Notes under the pieces: model-generated
Databases searched by the model: none
Seen by the model: the letters and a program-made list of their open reading frames with translations, nothing else
What the model was told of the DNA's origin: nothing
Assembly (NCBI GenBank): GCA_013365365.1
Contig: JABVXU010000036.1
Span: 62,001 to 126,000, forward strand
Direction of reading: 5' to 3'
DNA: 64,000 nucleotides
DNA from: Cruorifilaria tuberocauda
Lineage: Eukaryota > Nematoda > Chromadorea > Rhabditida > Onchocercidae
Part shown: piece by piece, positions 36,301 to 49,900 of the stretch
Numbering within the stretch: position 1 is the stretch's first letter
How the letters are laid out: the number at the start of each line of letters is the position of its first letter
Program-made: the position numbers and the translations under genes

Positions 36301-38207
36301 TTCCTGTACTTCATGGAGAAAATCAAAGATATTACGCATGGAAATGAACAATTAAAAAGAATTTAGACCTTCAAACCTAGCAAACGCATGTTCATTGCTT
36401 TCGGAAGATCTCATCTAGAATCAATTCAAACAAATTTGCAGACCAACAGACGTTATTAGTATCGGATTCATCAATGATCTCATATGGATTGATCCTGACT
36501 GGTTTAAACATATTTCACGAAAAATATATTCAAAGCCTACGAAGTGTTTCATAGGTATTACAATATTATTCTAAAGCTATCGCTAAGTGTCGTCACAGAT
36601 GCAGGTAACAATGAGATTTTAAGACTTAAATAAATTACAAATTGATAATTTCAAAGAGGACTAATGATAAGAAAAACAGAATCTATTTCGAGAGAATAGA
36701 TGGACTATTGCTTCGAGAGATTAAATAATAATTATTGTGGATTGCTTTTCATAAAACACTAGTAAAAAAGATGTTTAGCTATTCGAAAAGCAGGTAACGA
36801 AAGAATTTTAACAAAAACTAAATATTGATGATATCATTAGAGGGGGAAAAAATCAATAACAAAACAAAACGAATTGTTGAAAACGTACCTATGAACGACC
36901 TGAAAAAAAAGCAAAGCCAAGCAAAAAAATCTATGAAATCAAAAAAGAAGGAAGAGTTTAACACGTTAAATATACGACTGATAATCAGATGATATCACAA
37001 AGTGCTAAATGAAAAAATGAAGAAAAACAATAATTTACCGATGAATGAAAAGAATGAAGAATATGATTGGAAAACACAAGAAGTGAAGTAAATAAAAAAT
37101 CAGTAACATGTACTATAAGTATGTACAAAAGTTTTATATGTGTATGTAAACCAATTATTTTTGTATTCACTATCATCAGATTATCAGTATAAGCTATAAA
37201 AAGCTAAAAAATTAGAATAACGTAACTTACTTCTTGAGTAAATCTTGCATGAAAATTCGGACAACACAATCTTTCACTTTGTAAAACTTCAAATCAATAA
37301 GGCGACAGTAGAACTGATGTGCTATTTTATATGCATCTTCATCCATATTATCCAAAATTCGACGCAGAGCTCCTTCTACCTGTTCATCCCTTATTGAGGC
37401 ATCTCCGGCTAAAGTACAAAATTATTAATAAATATAGTAAAATAACTATAATAGCAATTGGTCAAAAATTGTGAAATTATAAGCAATAAAACAAATGCAA
37501 ATATGCTAATTAAAAAAAACAAACCAAATCTTAATTCTGCACCATGAGACATATAATGCATTTCCAGAATTTTTTCACCTTCTTCCCAGCCAAGATGAAC
37601 TGTTGCAACTGATGCCATCTTGACAGCCATATAATCAGGTACTTTTCCTTTCGTTATGCTACAGCAATTTTCAACAAAGTGCATTTACTCATAATTAACA
37701 GTGAAAATCCTTGAAAACTTACAGATCATTAAAGTGTTTTATGGCTCTTCGCATCTCAACTGTAGTAAAAGATCGACTTCCTTTCATAATATCATTGAAT
37801 GAATTTTTCAATATAGGCTGAAATTCACTATGATATTGAAAAAAATATAAGCATTTGCAATGATCTCTATTTCCAAAAAAATGTTTAAAAAAACTAAGCG
37901 CTGACTATGTTGTGGTTATTTTGAAAGTTATCCCAAAATAGATTTCTTCAGTAGTCCAAGATATCTTATTCATCTACTTGATCTGTTGACAAAAATTAGA
38001 CCACAATTCAAATTTAAAATTGCCAACATCAACATTCCACTTGTATTTCCTCCACCGAATGCGAGTCACTTCACTTAGCGATGGTTTAGAACCCAATGTT
38101 CTTTTGAAATGGAACACAGAAGTATAGTCTATATTTGTCAAAATCGAACATTGAAATGGGAACGAAATCTTCGAGATCTGGTTAATCTTCATCAGGTTTC
38201 GTGCCAT
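33359..38207 (-). CDS. PPR-like mitochondrial protein (PTCD2-like)
   Basis: Exons: start exon from 38207 (end uncertain, within about 38150-38030), then 37817-37723, 37658-37525, 37408-37231, 35042-34988, 34870-34797, 34575-34445, 34256-34153, 33978-33910, 33714-33618, 33528-33359. The part after exon 1 encodes 368 residues; the total is about 390-430. The N-terminus is basic and hydroxylated (MARNLMKINQISKISF), as in a mitochondrial presequence. The body is paired amphipathic helices, with a PPR-like end (ARIYGSLIEIHGKANNL). Residue patterns resemble PTCD2, a small PPR protein for mitochondrial cytochrome b RNA, but the match is loose and another helical-repeat family is possible. All junctions after exon 2 fit, except that 34988 and 34797 rely on GTTC donors. 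A 2.2-kb intron (35043-37230) holds orphan open frames. Confidence 0.72.
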
Positions 38208-38761
38208 TATAACAATTTTAATACCATTTCTTTCAAAACCAATCTAAATCACTTCAAAAAATTCTAAGAAAATATACATTGTTTCTCACTATAAGATTTC
38301 AAAATCTGAAAACCTTTCGTGGAATGTAAAATATGGTGATCGCTTTCTCTAAGCTAATAAATGATCCCTACGAATGAATAAAAGAAGTGTTTTCAAATGT
38401 CTAAAGAAGCATTTTCTTTATTTCAAATTTTAAATGATCAAATCTTTTATTCCTTTAAATTTGTAAATAAAAATAAAATATAAATACCTAAATAAGTACC
38501 TAAGAAACGCAAAAATTTACATACAAAAGAATGATTTAATAAAGGAATGATAAAGGATGATTTAAGGAATCACAGCAGCAAATACAAAAACGTGAATTTC
38601 CTTTTCCGGGTGTGATAATGTGACTTATTAAGAAACAAATAATTTGAGAAAACATTAGTAGATTCCAAATATACAAAATCATCATCAACATTTATGGTTT
38701 CCAGTTAGATAACTGACAGCAGAATGTTTGACTTTAATTCAGTTGCTTAAATTATTTAGAA
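38208..38761. other. Spacer between two PPR-type genes
   Basis: 554 nt of AT-rich sequence with no exon. The gap is larger than usual within nematode operons but does not exclude co-transcription. Confidence 0.4.
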
Positions 38762-41700
38762 TCATAAAACTGGAACATTTCCATCATCAGTGATGTCGAA
38801 CTTTCGTCCTTTTGATTTCAATAATGAATTTATTTCCGGAGTCAATCGTATATTAATAACTTTTAATCTCTCTTCAATTAAGTTAATCATTGCTTCATTT
38901 TTTCGTTTAACTGCAATATAAATATGTATGAATTATTCAAAATTTTAGGAAATATCGGAATGATGAATGTGTGCTTCAGCCATAATGAGTTTAAACGGAA
39001 AACAATTACCTCGAATTAGTAATATAAAAAAATATTTACCGTAGAAAGTGACTATCTTGGATATAGCATTTTCCAAATCTTGTTGTTCCAGATTCTTTTT
39101 ATGAATACAAAGTTCAAATAAATCAAGGATGACTTCTACCTGCAATCTTCATTTTATTCGAAGTGAAATTTAGCAGAGATTTAATATAAAAATAAAATTG
39201 AATTTGAAAGAAAAAATATCATGAAAATCTACAGCGAACCTGATCTAATTCGATTTCCCGGTTAATATAATAACTAAGCTTCGCACCAGAAAGTCGGAAA
39301 TTACCATTCTGAAAAACGGTTCATATATTTATATTCAGACAATTTCAGAAGTTTCCTTGCGATTCCCAATAAAAAAAATAAAAAAATGAGCACACCTATT
39401 TAGTAACAATAAATTAAAAAAAACGATATAACATAATAAGACATTCCTGCTCATTTCGATATCATTTAATAACGCATTGAAATGTAACTTACTTGTACCA
39501 GTCGCATTGCATAAGCTTTTTTATTATGTTCTAATAAAGCAACACAAAAGTCAGCTAACGATGATTCCCTGCCATGATAAGTCGCAATTAAATTAATCAC
39601 TGAAAAATGACTTCCGAACCTTTCAAAGAGATAATTTGCTAATAATAGACGTAAATTTTAATAATTTTATTAGAATGATGCGGCAAATGATGGTAAAGAA
39701 AGAGAAGCGAAGAAAAATATGGAAGCGAAAATCATGTGTTCATAAAAAGAACAAAAAATTACCTTCAGAAATGATCGCTATGTCATCTTTTTCAATTGCT
39801 GCACCGATCAAATCAAATTGACCAAATACCGAATTTTTTTGAGCACCGATCAGTTTTAACATATCAAGAGCATGACTAAGATTACCTCTGTAAGAAAAAA
39901 AATTCATATTTTAAAATTTAACTTTCCAATATCAATCTTTCATACAAAAAAAAGACAAAGATAGATTCACATCGACACGTTTAAACGTTTAAAGGTGATC
40001 TATATCAAAATAGTTTACAAAACTCACTGTTCAATTAATTCGTAGAATGCATTAATTCGTGTGTTATATAAAAGCTCCTGCTTGATATTTAAATGCAGAT
40101 CCAGCACTTTGCTCGTTTCATTTAAGAACACAATTCGTGCATCTGATGCATCTGAGGAATTGTACTGCAAAGAAAGAAATAGTGCAATGTACTTCACTCA
40201 AAATCGTTAATAATTTGATTTAAAAAAGATCAATATAATCTATGAATAAAAAATACGTGATTGTTACACAGCTAGTATTTCTAGAAATTATTTCATAAAC
40301 TTGCTATTATTGCCAATTTTTGAAATAGAATGATTCTAGAAAGAAACAGGAAAATCTGACAGCAGTGAGAACGTGATATGAGATATCTTCATGAAGTTCA
40401 TTGAGTTTCAAAAGAACAGATTTGAAGTTATCCATCATTTTTGCAAAATACAGTTTCTCAGCCAACAATAATCCCTTACATGCAGATACATACTCCGATC
40501 TATAAATAAAAGTTTTCTTTCAAAATAATAAAAACTTTACTAAACTAATAGTGAATAAAGACTGATAAAGGCGAAATCAATATACAATCAATATATAAAG
40601 CTTCCTATTCCGTAAATTTCAGTGATAAAGCACTGATGAATAAAGCAACTGAACAATTGAACTAATATTTGCATTAAATTCACAAAATGAAATTTAATCG
40701 AGATGAGAAAGTTACCCCGTAACCCAAATTTTCTTCGCCTTTTCCAAATCACCACAATCAAGCGCATTCTCCAGTTCCATTTCTATATGTTTTCGATCAG
40801 CACTTTCTGCCTTTGCTATGAAAATTTGCTTCACACCACGACTTGTTTCAATCTATGATTCAAAATGTTTATATTTAACAGAAACACAAAGATTGATTTA
40901 AAGTGGGCAGTATATTAAATAAAAAATGTCATTTCTCAAATAATTAAAATCAACTAAAAGTGAAAACTTTTTGAAGATATGTTCGACAAACAGAAAAGAT
41001 TACTTGTTTAGTGCGAACTTTTGTATCTAAACCTAAGTTTCCTAAGAATCCAGATTCTATGTACTATTCAACATTACTGAAAAAAAAAACAAATGCTGAA
41101 ACTACGAATGTAACTTACCATTTCCGACAATGCAGTTACATATTGTTTTTTCGATAGCTCGCCGCTCCGATCAAGAGTTTGTAAAAGGTTGTCCTTGTCA
41201 ATCTTCCGAAGAACAATTCGCTTATCAGCAGACCATAATCCACACATCATTTTGACCTTATTTAAATCACCAGCAATGACAACTGCTTTGATTATTTGCA
41301 TTCCCTTTTCATATTGATGATTACTGTTTATACCGGGTACTAAAAGAATTGAATTCTCTATGATAAAATAATTATTATTAGATAAAACTTGATAGAAATT
41401 CATTGAAAAGTGTTATAAAAGTATAGCAACAATAAACAAAAAATGAAATAAAATAAACTTACATGGAAAAAGCAGTCGCAAAAGGCAGCAAGCTGGAATA
41501 AGGCTTTTGTTGTGAGCTGACGTATTGAGAATGAAATTTTTTAATTCTCGATATGGATATGCCTCTCCCGCTGAAGAATTCTTCAAAGGCCTTAAATTGA
41601 AGAAGAGTGCCAACTCCAATAAAATATGGTAAAAAAATCAATTATGCACTACTCACCCCTTTAGTAACAGTTGAATTTGCTGCATTTGTTTCGTTGCCAA

Positions 41701-44700
41701 TAGATGAGTAATGAGAACGTCAACTACGAAACACTGCAGCGAGCTCTCATTTTTAATTTTCCTCATCAATTGCGGTAAAATGTTGATATCTCAAATTGAT
41801 AATTAATGCAGTAATTCATTACTAAGTGTTAAATGATAACTTTCAAACACCTTTTTATTCTATTCTACAAAAGGTCCTGATTATTTAATAGAATACCCTA
41901 AAGTGTGAAAGAGTTGAATAATTTATAAGTTATAATGAAACATTCAGATTTCACACATTCATTTTATTATGCAAAAAGAGGAAAGCAATGCATACGCCAA
42001 GCGCTGTTTAAATAAAAACACTAACAGATTACTGACGATGCAACAATCCAATTACCTTTCAAAAGCGGAATAACAAATAACTCTTTCACATTTGCAAAAT
42101 ATTTGCTGCCACAAGATGCAATTCCAGCGTTCTGAAGGGAACGTGCAATCTCTAATAAATGGTCGATTTTCTTTTCTCTTGTATCAACCTTCATCAACTG
42201 AAAGAAGCCGAAATTTGCAATAGAAAATTTAATAAGCAATATCATCGAATGTATATGAACGAAGAAAAACGACAGAAAGCAAATTATTCAAAATTCATCA
42301 ATTAGGGATATACTACTTTATATCTATTGAACATTTTATGCATCATAAACTTTGTTAGCACAGAAGCATATTTATGCGTTAAGCTGAAACTATGGCAGAT
42401 GAGAAATTAAAAATTTTTTTTCTGATGAATTATTCTAACAATTTTCGCAAAATATCACTTAGAATTTCGATAAATTACCTCATTGAAATGTAGTACTGCG
42501 ATCGGAAGTTGCAAATGAGGACGATTACGCAACTCTACAAAATCATCGGTTCGCTTGTAAATTGCAAACAGGTCATGGAAGCTTTTGGGATTATTTAAAG
42601 CTACATCATGTAGATAGACACGAAATGGATGTCTGTAACGATTTAATATTTACAAATTTTCACAAGTAGAAATTTTAATTTAAGAAGTTGCAGATGAAAG
42701 TAAAAAAAACATTTACTTCAAAATATTGCATTTCTGCAAAACTGTGCATACTTTTACTGCTTCTGGAATCTTCTTTTTTTGAATAGCAAATAAGAATTGT
42801 CTCGTTAAGATCGATCGAAATTTTGACCTTAAAAAGTAAAATTAAAACATGACGACATATGATTCAAAAACTTGTATTGTAGCTGCACTCATTCTTGATT
42901 ATTTATATCCACAATGACAGTCTCAAAAAATGTAAAAACTTAACATTACATAACATATATTGATCCCAAATCAGTATAATAGACGCGTAATTATTTACAA
43001 ATAATTAATAAAAATAAGGAGAAATAAAATAAATGAACCGCTTTTCACTATTTGGAATAAAATCAAGCAATAATGCGGCTGCCACAATATTCTCTTCTTC
43101 TTTATTTAAAAAACTGCGAATTCTACTGTAAACTACAGACCCGAACTGCTTGTCCATAAAATTGGATAAAGTAGATAGAATACTTTTCAGCTAAAAATAA
43201 AATTAATTAGATTGAAAATTAAGAAAGAGTAAGAATTGGATGAAAAGTATAACCTTAATTTCCAACATTAAAAAGCAGTTTCGGACGAACGACACATACT
43301 TACCTTTACCATTGCATCCACATTCCCTTTCCTAGCAAGAGAAAACAGTAATTCATATATTGAAATTTGATGCTTCTCTATAAAAATGCTGATATTCGCA
43401 ATTTCATCCATAAACTGAAAAAATCTCTACGACTAATGAATAAGATTTTTTCAATATTGATTATTACATCATACAGACAGATAAACATAACAAATTCAAA
43501 AGAATTTATTCATGTATGACCTCTAGAACATTCCCACCATGGAAGTGTTCAGCTTTTGCTAATGTATAAGCCATCTTCAAACTATCTGCCAAAAACGCAT
43601 CATTCGAAGCATGCTGAAAATCAGGAAATATATTTTAGAAAAAAAGAAAAAATATAATATTGAAATCTTTTTAGGACAAATCCTTATCAAAAGCCGAAAA
43701 AAAATCCATGAAAAATTCTATTTTTATGGAAAAGCTTTACTTCAATAATTAACTTCGCTTTCTCATCCTGTTCCAAGATCGTCAAACTATAAATCAGAGA
43801 TTCAAGCACTTGACTTGGTAGTTCTATCCAAGCATTTCTGACATGGTTAATTATTCCACTGGAAATGAAATTAAAACGATACCTTGGAAACAATCTCGAT
43901 ATTAAAAAATAAATGAACTTTTCAAGATAGGAAAATTTCCTTGAGACATATTGGAATTTGCTATTTTTAAAAATCAGTAATAGACAGATTACAAGAACTT
44001 TAAATTTAAATTTAAATAAAATCTCAGTACAAGATTAAAAGATAGAAGAGGGAAAAAGGGTTACCGAATTAGTTTCCATCAATGCATCTAGCAGAAATTA
44101 TAGTCTCAGTTATAGAAAATTTTAAAAGACAAATGTGAATATATGAATACAAGATGAAGGATCATTTAGCAGAAAAAAATTCACATTATTCCTTTTATAT
44201 CGGCTTTTCGCGCGTAAATTCGTGAAAGCTGGCCGCATGTTTGGGCATCGGGAATAAGACCATCTAATTCGAACTGTTTTAGCGTTTCTACTACATCAAC
44301 ATCTACCTGATTATCAATCTGAGTAGCAAGCAACGCATTTCGAGCAGTAGTACCTAATACAGCACCTAAATATAAATATATTGATTTTTTCCGAAAATTT
44401 CCAAATAACAAAGGAAACTTTCAACCTTCTTTTATCTAAACTCAAATATTAACGACTAATCACATAATCCCAAATATAATTCATATAATCATAGAAGATT
44501 TTTGAACTTCTGGCTTTCGATTTATACGAAATTCACATAAAACTGAATAACAGAAATTCAAAAAATTATTTATAGAACAACTGGAAGCAGCAAGAATATA
44601 GCACTTTGGTAGTTCCTAAGATTTTAAAGTTTGAAATTCAAATAATAATAATTTAATTATCCAGAATTTAATTAAACGAAAATAATTTTCTAGTAAAACA

Positions 44701-46149
44701 ACCTCTTATTTTAAGGATATGAAGCAAACGACCAGTATATTCATTTCTTTGTGATGCAGATAACATTTGACATCGACATCCAGTGGCGCTTATAAGAAGA
44801 GCGATTTCTGAATCAACCAACTCCTTGACATTGCATTTAAGATCGTTCAACACATTCAATGCTTTCTCAAGGTGCGCTTCCGTCACCAAGTAATTCCATT
44901 CAATACTAAATGGAATTAAATTAAAGTCATGAATGATGAAAAATATACTTTTAATGAGACAAAATACTACGAGTTTTTACTATGTAAGATAATCAGAAGA
45001 GTTTTAATTAAAAAATTTTGAGTTTAATTAATTTAACGATGCTGTAAGATGTCTAATTTAGCTGTAATGGTCAAAAGATAATAGAAAATTTGAAGCATTT
45101 TCAGTTTTTCCAAAAAAAAACAGTAAATAACGAAAGATCGCTAAAAAAAATTTTTTTTCTGCCGAAACTCGCAAAAAGAAATTTGTAATCTCAATCACGA
45201 CACCTGTCGATGACGTCATAAATATTTTTCTGCTGGTCGATTTGTAAACGCTTCATATGTTTTTTAAAAAGGCTTAACTCCAAACAGCTCATTTGGGAAT
45301 GTTGCAACTTGACCAAGGAATCCAGCGGCCATTTTGAATCATGAGATCCCTAAAAAAATCTTAGTAACATATTTTGGAAAAACTTAAATGTCTATTTAAA
45401 TGAAACGAGCATACTGTCCTTTAAAACGAAGATTTATTTGAAAAATTTTAAGCACCAATGAATTTGTAATTAACACTGAAGGTTCAACTGCTTCACCAAT
45501 ACCCTGATTGATAGAAGCAATCGTTCGCTTCTCTATGTTTTCTACAATTCGCCTTTTGCACAGCCTAAATCATAAATGCCTTCAATGACATGCTGCAATC
45601 AACGAAAATATTATTTGGATATACAAATAAAATTAAAAATATTTTAAATATAAAAAACTTATGAATAAAATTTATAGATCATTCAATAAAACATTTGAAA
45701 TACTAAGCAGGATTGCAAAAGGCATTCTACGGATCAAATGGGAGCCAAATCATAAATAAGTACGATGCTATGGCCCGAGTTCTTATTGCAACGAACATTC
45801 CTCAGTCCATGTATGAAGAATACTGTCAAACATTCGGAACTGGAAAAAGGCAAAATTAAGCCAATGAACATAACTTACAACCAGTAACGTGCTCGAAATC
45901 ATTGCAGTAAAAGTTTTTTTTTTGTTTATCACATGTAGTATTATATATTGCAGATGATTAAATACATTTAAAATTTAAGGAGTTATCCAATACTATAAAA
46001 ATCCCATCTCACTAAACATTTCTTTTGCTGCAACGGATTGCTTGTTAGATTCGTGAATTTAAATCTTCCGATCTACCACAACAATAACCAATATCATGTG
46101 GAGTCGCCCAACAACATAAATTAAAACACTTGATAAGCAGCACAGCCAT
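38762..46149 (-). CDS. mma-1: LRPPRC-like pentatricopeptide repeat protein
   Basis: Twenty-four exons: 46149-46130, 45564-45477, 45349-45204, 44905-44703, 44365-44185, 43858-43741, 43613-43521, 43414-43304, 43190-43039, 42827-42717, 42632-42479, 42197-42056, 41789-41657, 41590-41463, 41339-41119, 41063-41004, 40852-40716, 40499-40361, 40164-40028, 39887-39763, 39599-39493, 39308-39240, 39139-39040, 38910-38762; 1007 residues. PPR-type helix pairs recur, clearest in exon 5 (GLIPDAQTCGQLSRIYARK). In LRPPRC these bind mitochondrial mRNAs and stabilise them with SLIRP. The short first exon was chosen because it alone gives an ATG, the right phase and a basic presequence-like start; it is the least certain part. 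C. elegans MMA-1 is the known relative. Nearly all junctions fit; the donor at 43039 is GTTCAT and acceptors at 41590 (TTTAAG) and 41789 (TTTGAG) are weak. Confidence 0.84.
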
Positions 46150-46935
46150 GTTTGGATAACATGGATCATTATAAGAGAACAAATCTTATTCGTTTATCTT
46201 CAAATAGTCATAAAAAAAGGAGTAGTGCTGACAAAATAGTGTTATTAAACAACAAGCGAACTTGATATTCCTCTTTTCCAAAAATGTTAGTTTCTTTTTA
46301 TTTAAATTAACATCTATCCTAAACTGATATTACAATTATTAAATTAAATTCAATTTCAAACTTAAATTATCATTGAATTTAGAAACGAATATATGTCTAA
46401 ATTAATTAATATCATGGAACCAATTAAATTATTTAAATAAATATTGAAGACTTAAGCTTTATATCTTAAATATTGATGCCATTGATGGTCTTACAAAATG
46501 TTAAGCTATAAAACCAAAAGGTATTGTATAAGATGGTATTGTAAGAGTTTACAGTTGTGATAAATGAAAATTAAGAAAATAGAAGATCTACTTTGTCACT
46601 ATGATATTTGTAATAAACTAACCAAAACGAAGGAATATAGCGGTGATAAATAATGAAACGATATATTTAAAGAAAATATAGAAGATATGAAATATTTAGT
46701 TTCTAAAAAATAAAAAAAGCACAATTTCAAGATTTCTTGCTTTTCATTTTGAAATGGGCAATATACAAAAGTAACTCGAGACTGCCAAATAAAACTATAA
46801 AAAAAAATATGATCTGCTCCTTAATATCGATGAAAGTGCTGAGAACTAACTATTAATTAGTTAGACCTAATTTTTTGTAAAAATCAGCACTGAAACTTCA
46901 CAATGCATTGCTTTATCATGTTTTCAAAAACGAAA
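46150..46935. other. Spacer between Drosha and the LRPPRC-like gene
   Basis: Strongly AT-rich and without an exon on either strand that I can support. It would hold the Drosha 3' UTR and the start region of the LRPPRC-like gene. Confidence 0.4.
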
Positions 46936-49900
46936 CTAAATAAGACAACCATCAGCATCGAACTTTAGATCAAGTAATGACATAATCTGTGGTTTAGAAG
47001 TTTGACTACCATCGGTGAGTAAAGATCTAGCATCCGGTTGCAGAATTTGATTCGAATCAAACAGAGTACGCTGCTTTGTCGAATCAACTGGCTCGCATTT
47101 CCTTAAAAATAATTAGGAACCACTGTCATTCCATATCATTTTTACTCAATTCACATTGAATTAGAAATGGATCAAATCAAAATTCAAAACAAAGTGCTCT
47201 ACAATTCAGAATGATATAATATTTTACTTTTTAAATTAAAATGCTATAGAAAAAACAAAAAGAAAAGAAGAAAAAAAATTTACACTTTAGCGATTGAGCC
47301 ATTATCACGTCTATTCTGCACTGTGCCGAGTTTTGCTGTATTTTTCAGAGTTGGAAAAAGATCAGATCTTTTTATTAAAGCATTCTCCGCAGCACGCATT
47401 TGTGCTAATTGCATTGTATGTCCACATCCCACTGCTAGTCGTTTCTTTCTGAAAGACAATTAATAATGATGCACATTAAATCTGCATACATTTACATCAA
47501 ACTATTTAGCTGATGCATAAGTAAAAGTAAAAATGTTTGCATATTTTGATTGATACAGATTGTGTTCAAACTCAGCTAAGATTAGAAATATCCAGAAAAA
47601 GTATGAGTTGAGAAAAATTAACCAATCTAAATGAGTAAATGAGATGCAAAGAAAATAAGATAACATTGTCAAAAGTCTTCAAATAGAAGTGAATGCAGAA
47701 GCAGTTCATTAACTTGAGAAAACTAAAAAAACTTGTCTCACAATAAGAAATTAAAAATTCCGACAGATTTGTAAAAATCACCATATAGATGGAAAAAACT
47801 TCAAATTACCTAAAATAAACGGCAACTTTATATATTCTCGTATTAGTCGGACCCTCGACAGCTATTGTTCTATATTCTGGTATATCTGGTTCACCACCAT
47901 CCATTTGCCTTAGGGTTAAACAACATTGTTGCAACTGTGATTTCGGATCGTTCCAGTGCTGGGCAATAATAAAAAACTGCAAAAAGAGATGACGCTAATC
48001 AATTTCCACGTTTTCCATGGCAAAATCGACAAAAACACCGATTTTTACTGTTAACTTCAATCATTTCGACATTTCCAGAAAAAAATTATCTATACTATAT
48101 TGTCTTCGCTTGCAGGAAAGTTCAGAAAATGCACCGAAACTTACTTTTAAACGAGGGAAGAAACAAATTCTACAGAAAACTTTGCAATAATCAAATCCAC
48201 GATCAACGTAAAGAGCACCAAGAAATGCTAAATAGAAATAATGAACGGTAAAATATACCAAACAACTAACCCTTCGGCTAAAAACAACAATGCCAGAAAA
48301 CAAAACTTTTCAAATTATTAGATTTTTAGTTATTCAGATCTGAATGAATAGAATACAGATGACGTTATTCAGTTGGATAATATTCCTCGGCGATTATCAT
48401 CACAATTCAGCTTTACTTAGATAATAGATCTATAGGATTCACATATGTACAGAACATACCTTCAACAAGATCCGCTTTGTCTTTCACTCTCAATACTGGC
48501 AATCCACTTTTCTGCATAACTTTTGGTGTAACCAAATACTTCGTCATGCCAATATCATCACAAATCACAGATTGTGTCTAAAAATCTTTCCTTAACAAAT
48601 TAGATTAACATGATATACGGCTTTTGTGCATTTTGTGCATTCTAAGTTCTTAAAATCCATCAGGGAAATTCACGATATAAACACATACATGTGATAATAC
48701 TTTTCATGATTTATTAAATTAAATGTGCTGGATTCATAATTTTAAAATGCCGAAACTTGATATAGCTAAGAACTTAACTAATATGTCAGACGAGAGAAAA
48801 ACTCTTCTCCTCGACAAAAAAAAGCAAATATCGAAATCTCTTATGCCCAAAAAAATTGATAACTTTGAAGTATTGATTAGAACTTACTCTGTTGCTAACC
48901 AAACAAGTCCGCAATATTGATAAGTGACCTTCATGATGGTAAGGGAAATGTTTATAAAGATAATCTGTCGTTATCAACTGCAAAACTGTATCCCCAAGAA
49001 ATTCCAGACGTTGATTGTGACCCCTAGAATACTTCTAAAAAATTTGTACGAATCTTACAGGTCCAATTCTTTCTCTCTTAAAAATGGAATAAAGTACTCA
49101 CAAAGTGAGATTGTTGAAGCCAATATTTCTTCTAGTGAAAGCTTTAGCAAGCACTCTTATATGTTTGAAAGTAACTCCGATGCTTTTTTCCAACTCTGTC
49201 AGCAACTGAAGTGCTGGTACGTCATTTATCAAATGACGATCTCCATTTGGATTATCTCGCTGGAATCAAAATTGATATTTTGAACAGAGTAACAATATAA
49301 GAAAACTGATGAAAATTTTCATAGAGAGAAAAATGCTGTTTCTCATACTCTAAAAAAGTTGAATCTTCAAAATTTATTTAAAAAGGCTTTGTTTAGGAAT
49401 AATTCTCAAACGAATCCGCTTTACCTTTAAGGGATGATCTTCCAAATCAAACCAAGTAGAAAGCAATTCCTTCGAATCGGCAAACATGGCACGGCCAAAA
49501 ATTCTTAAGATTTAATTCTAATTAAAACTAATTTAATAAAATTGCAGGAAATATTGTTGAGAGCCGTAAAATGTCTCAAAAAATAAAAAACCTATCACAT
49601 TCATCGATTCCAGCATCAAGGTAAATTGCAGCCATCATTGCTTCAAAAGCATTTGCCATTGCATGCCTAAGATCAGATTCATGGCACAAATCGGGTCCAT
49701 GAGCATATAACATGAATTCGTCCAGGCCTATCTTCTAAAAAGAACTTAGACTAAATTTGAATAGCAATGAATCTTATCCAGCTGCATAAAAAATGTTATT
49801 GTTTCTTTTGAACATTCAAAAATTCAAGAAACCTTGGCTAACACAGCAAGATTTTTATTCTGAACCATTGTCGAACGATAAGTGGCCAAACCCCCTTCAT

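Noticed and set aside
48924..49283. 119-codon plus-strand open frame
   Set aside because: It is antisense to the Drosha exons encoding the start of the second RNase III domain.
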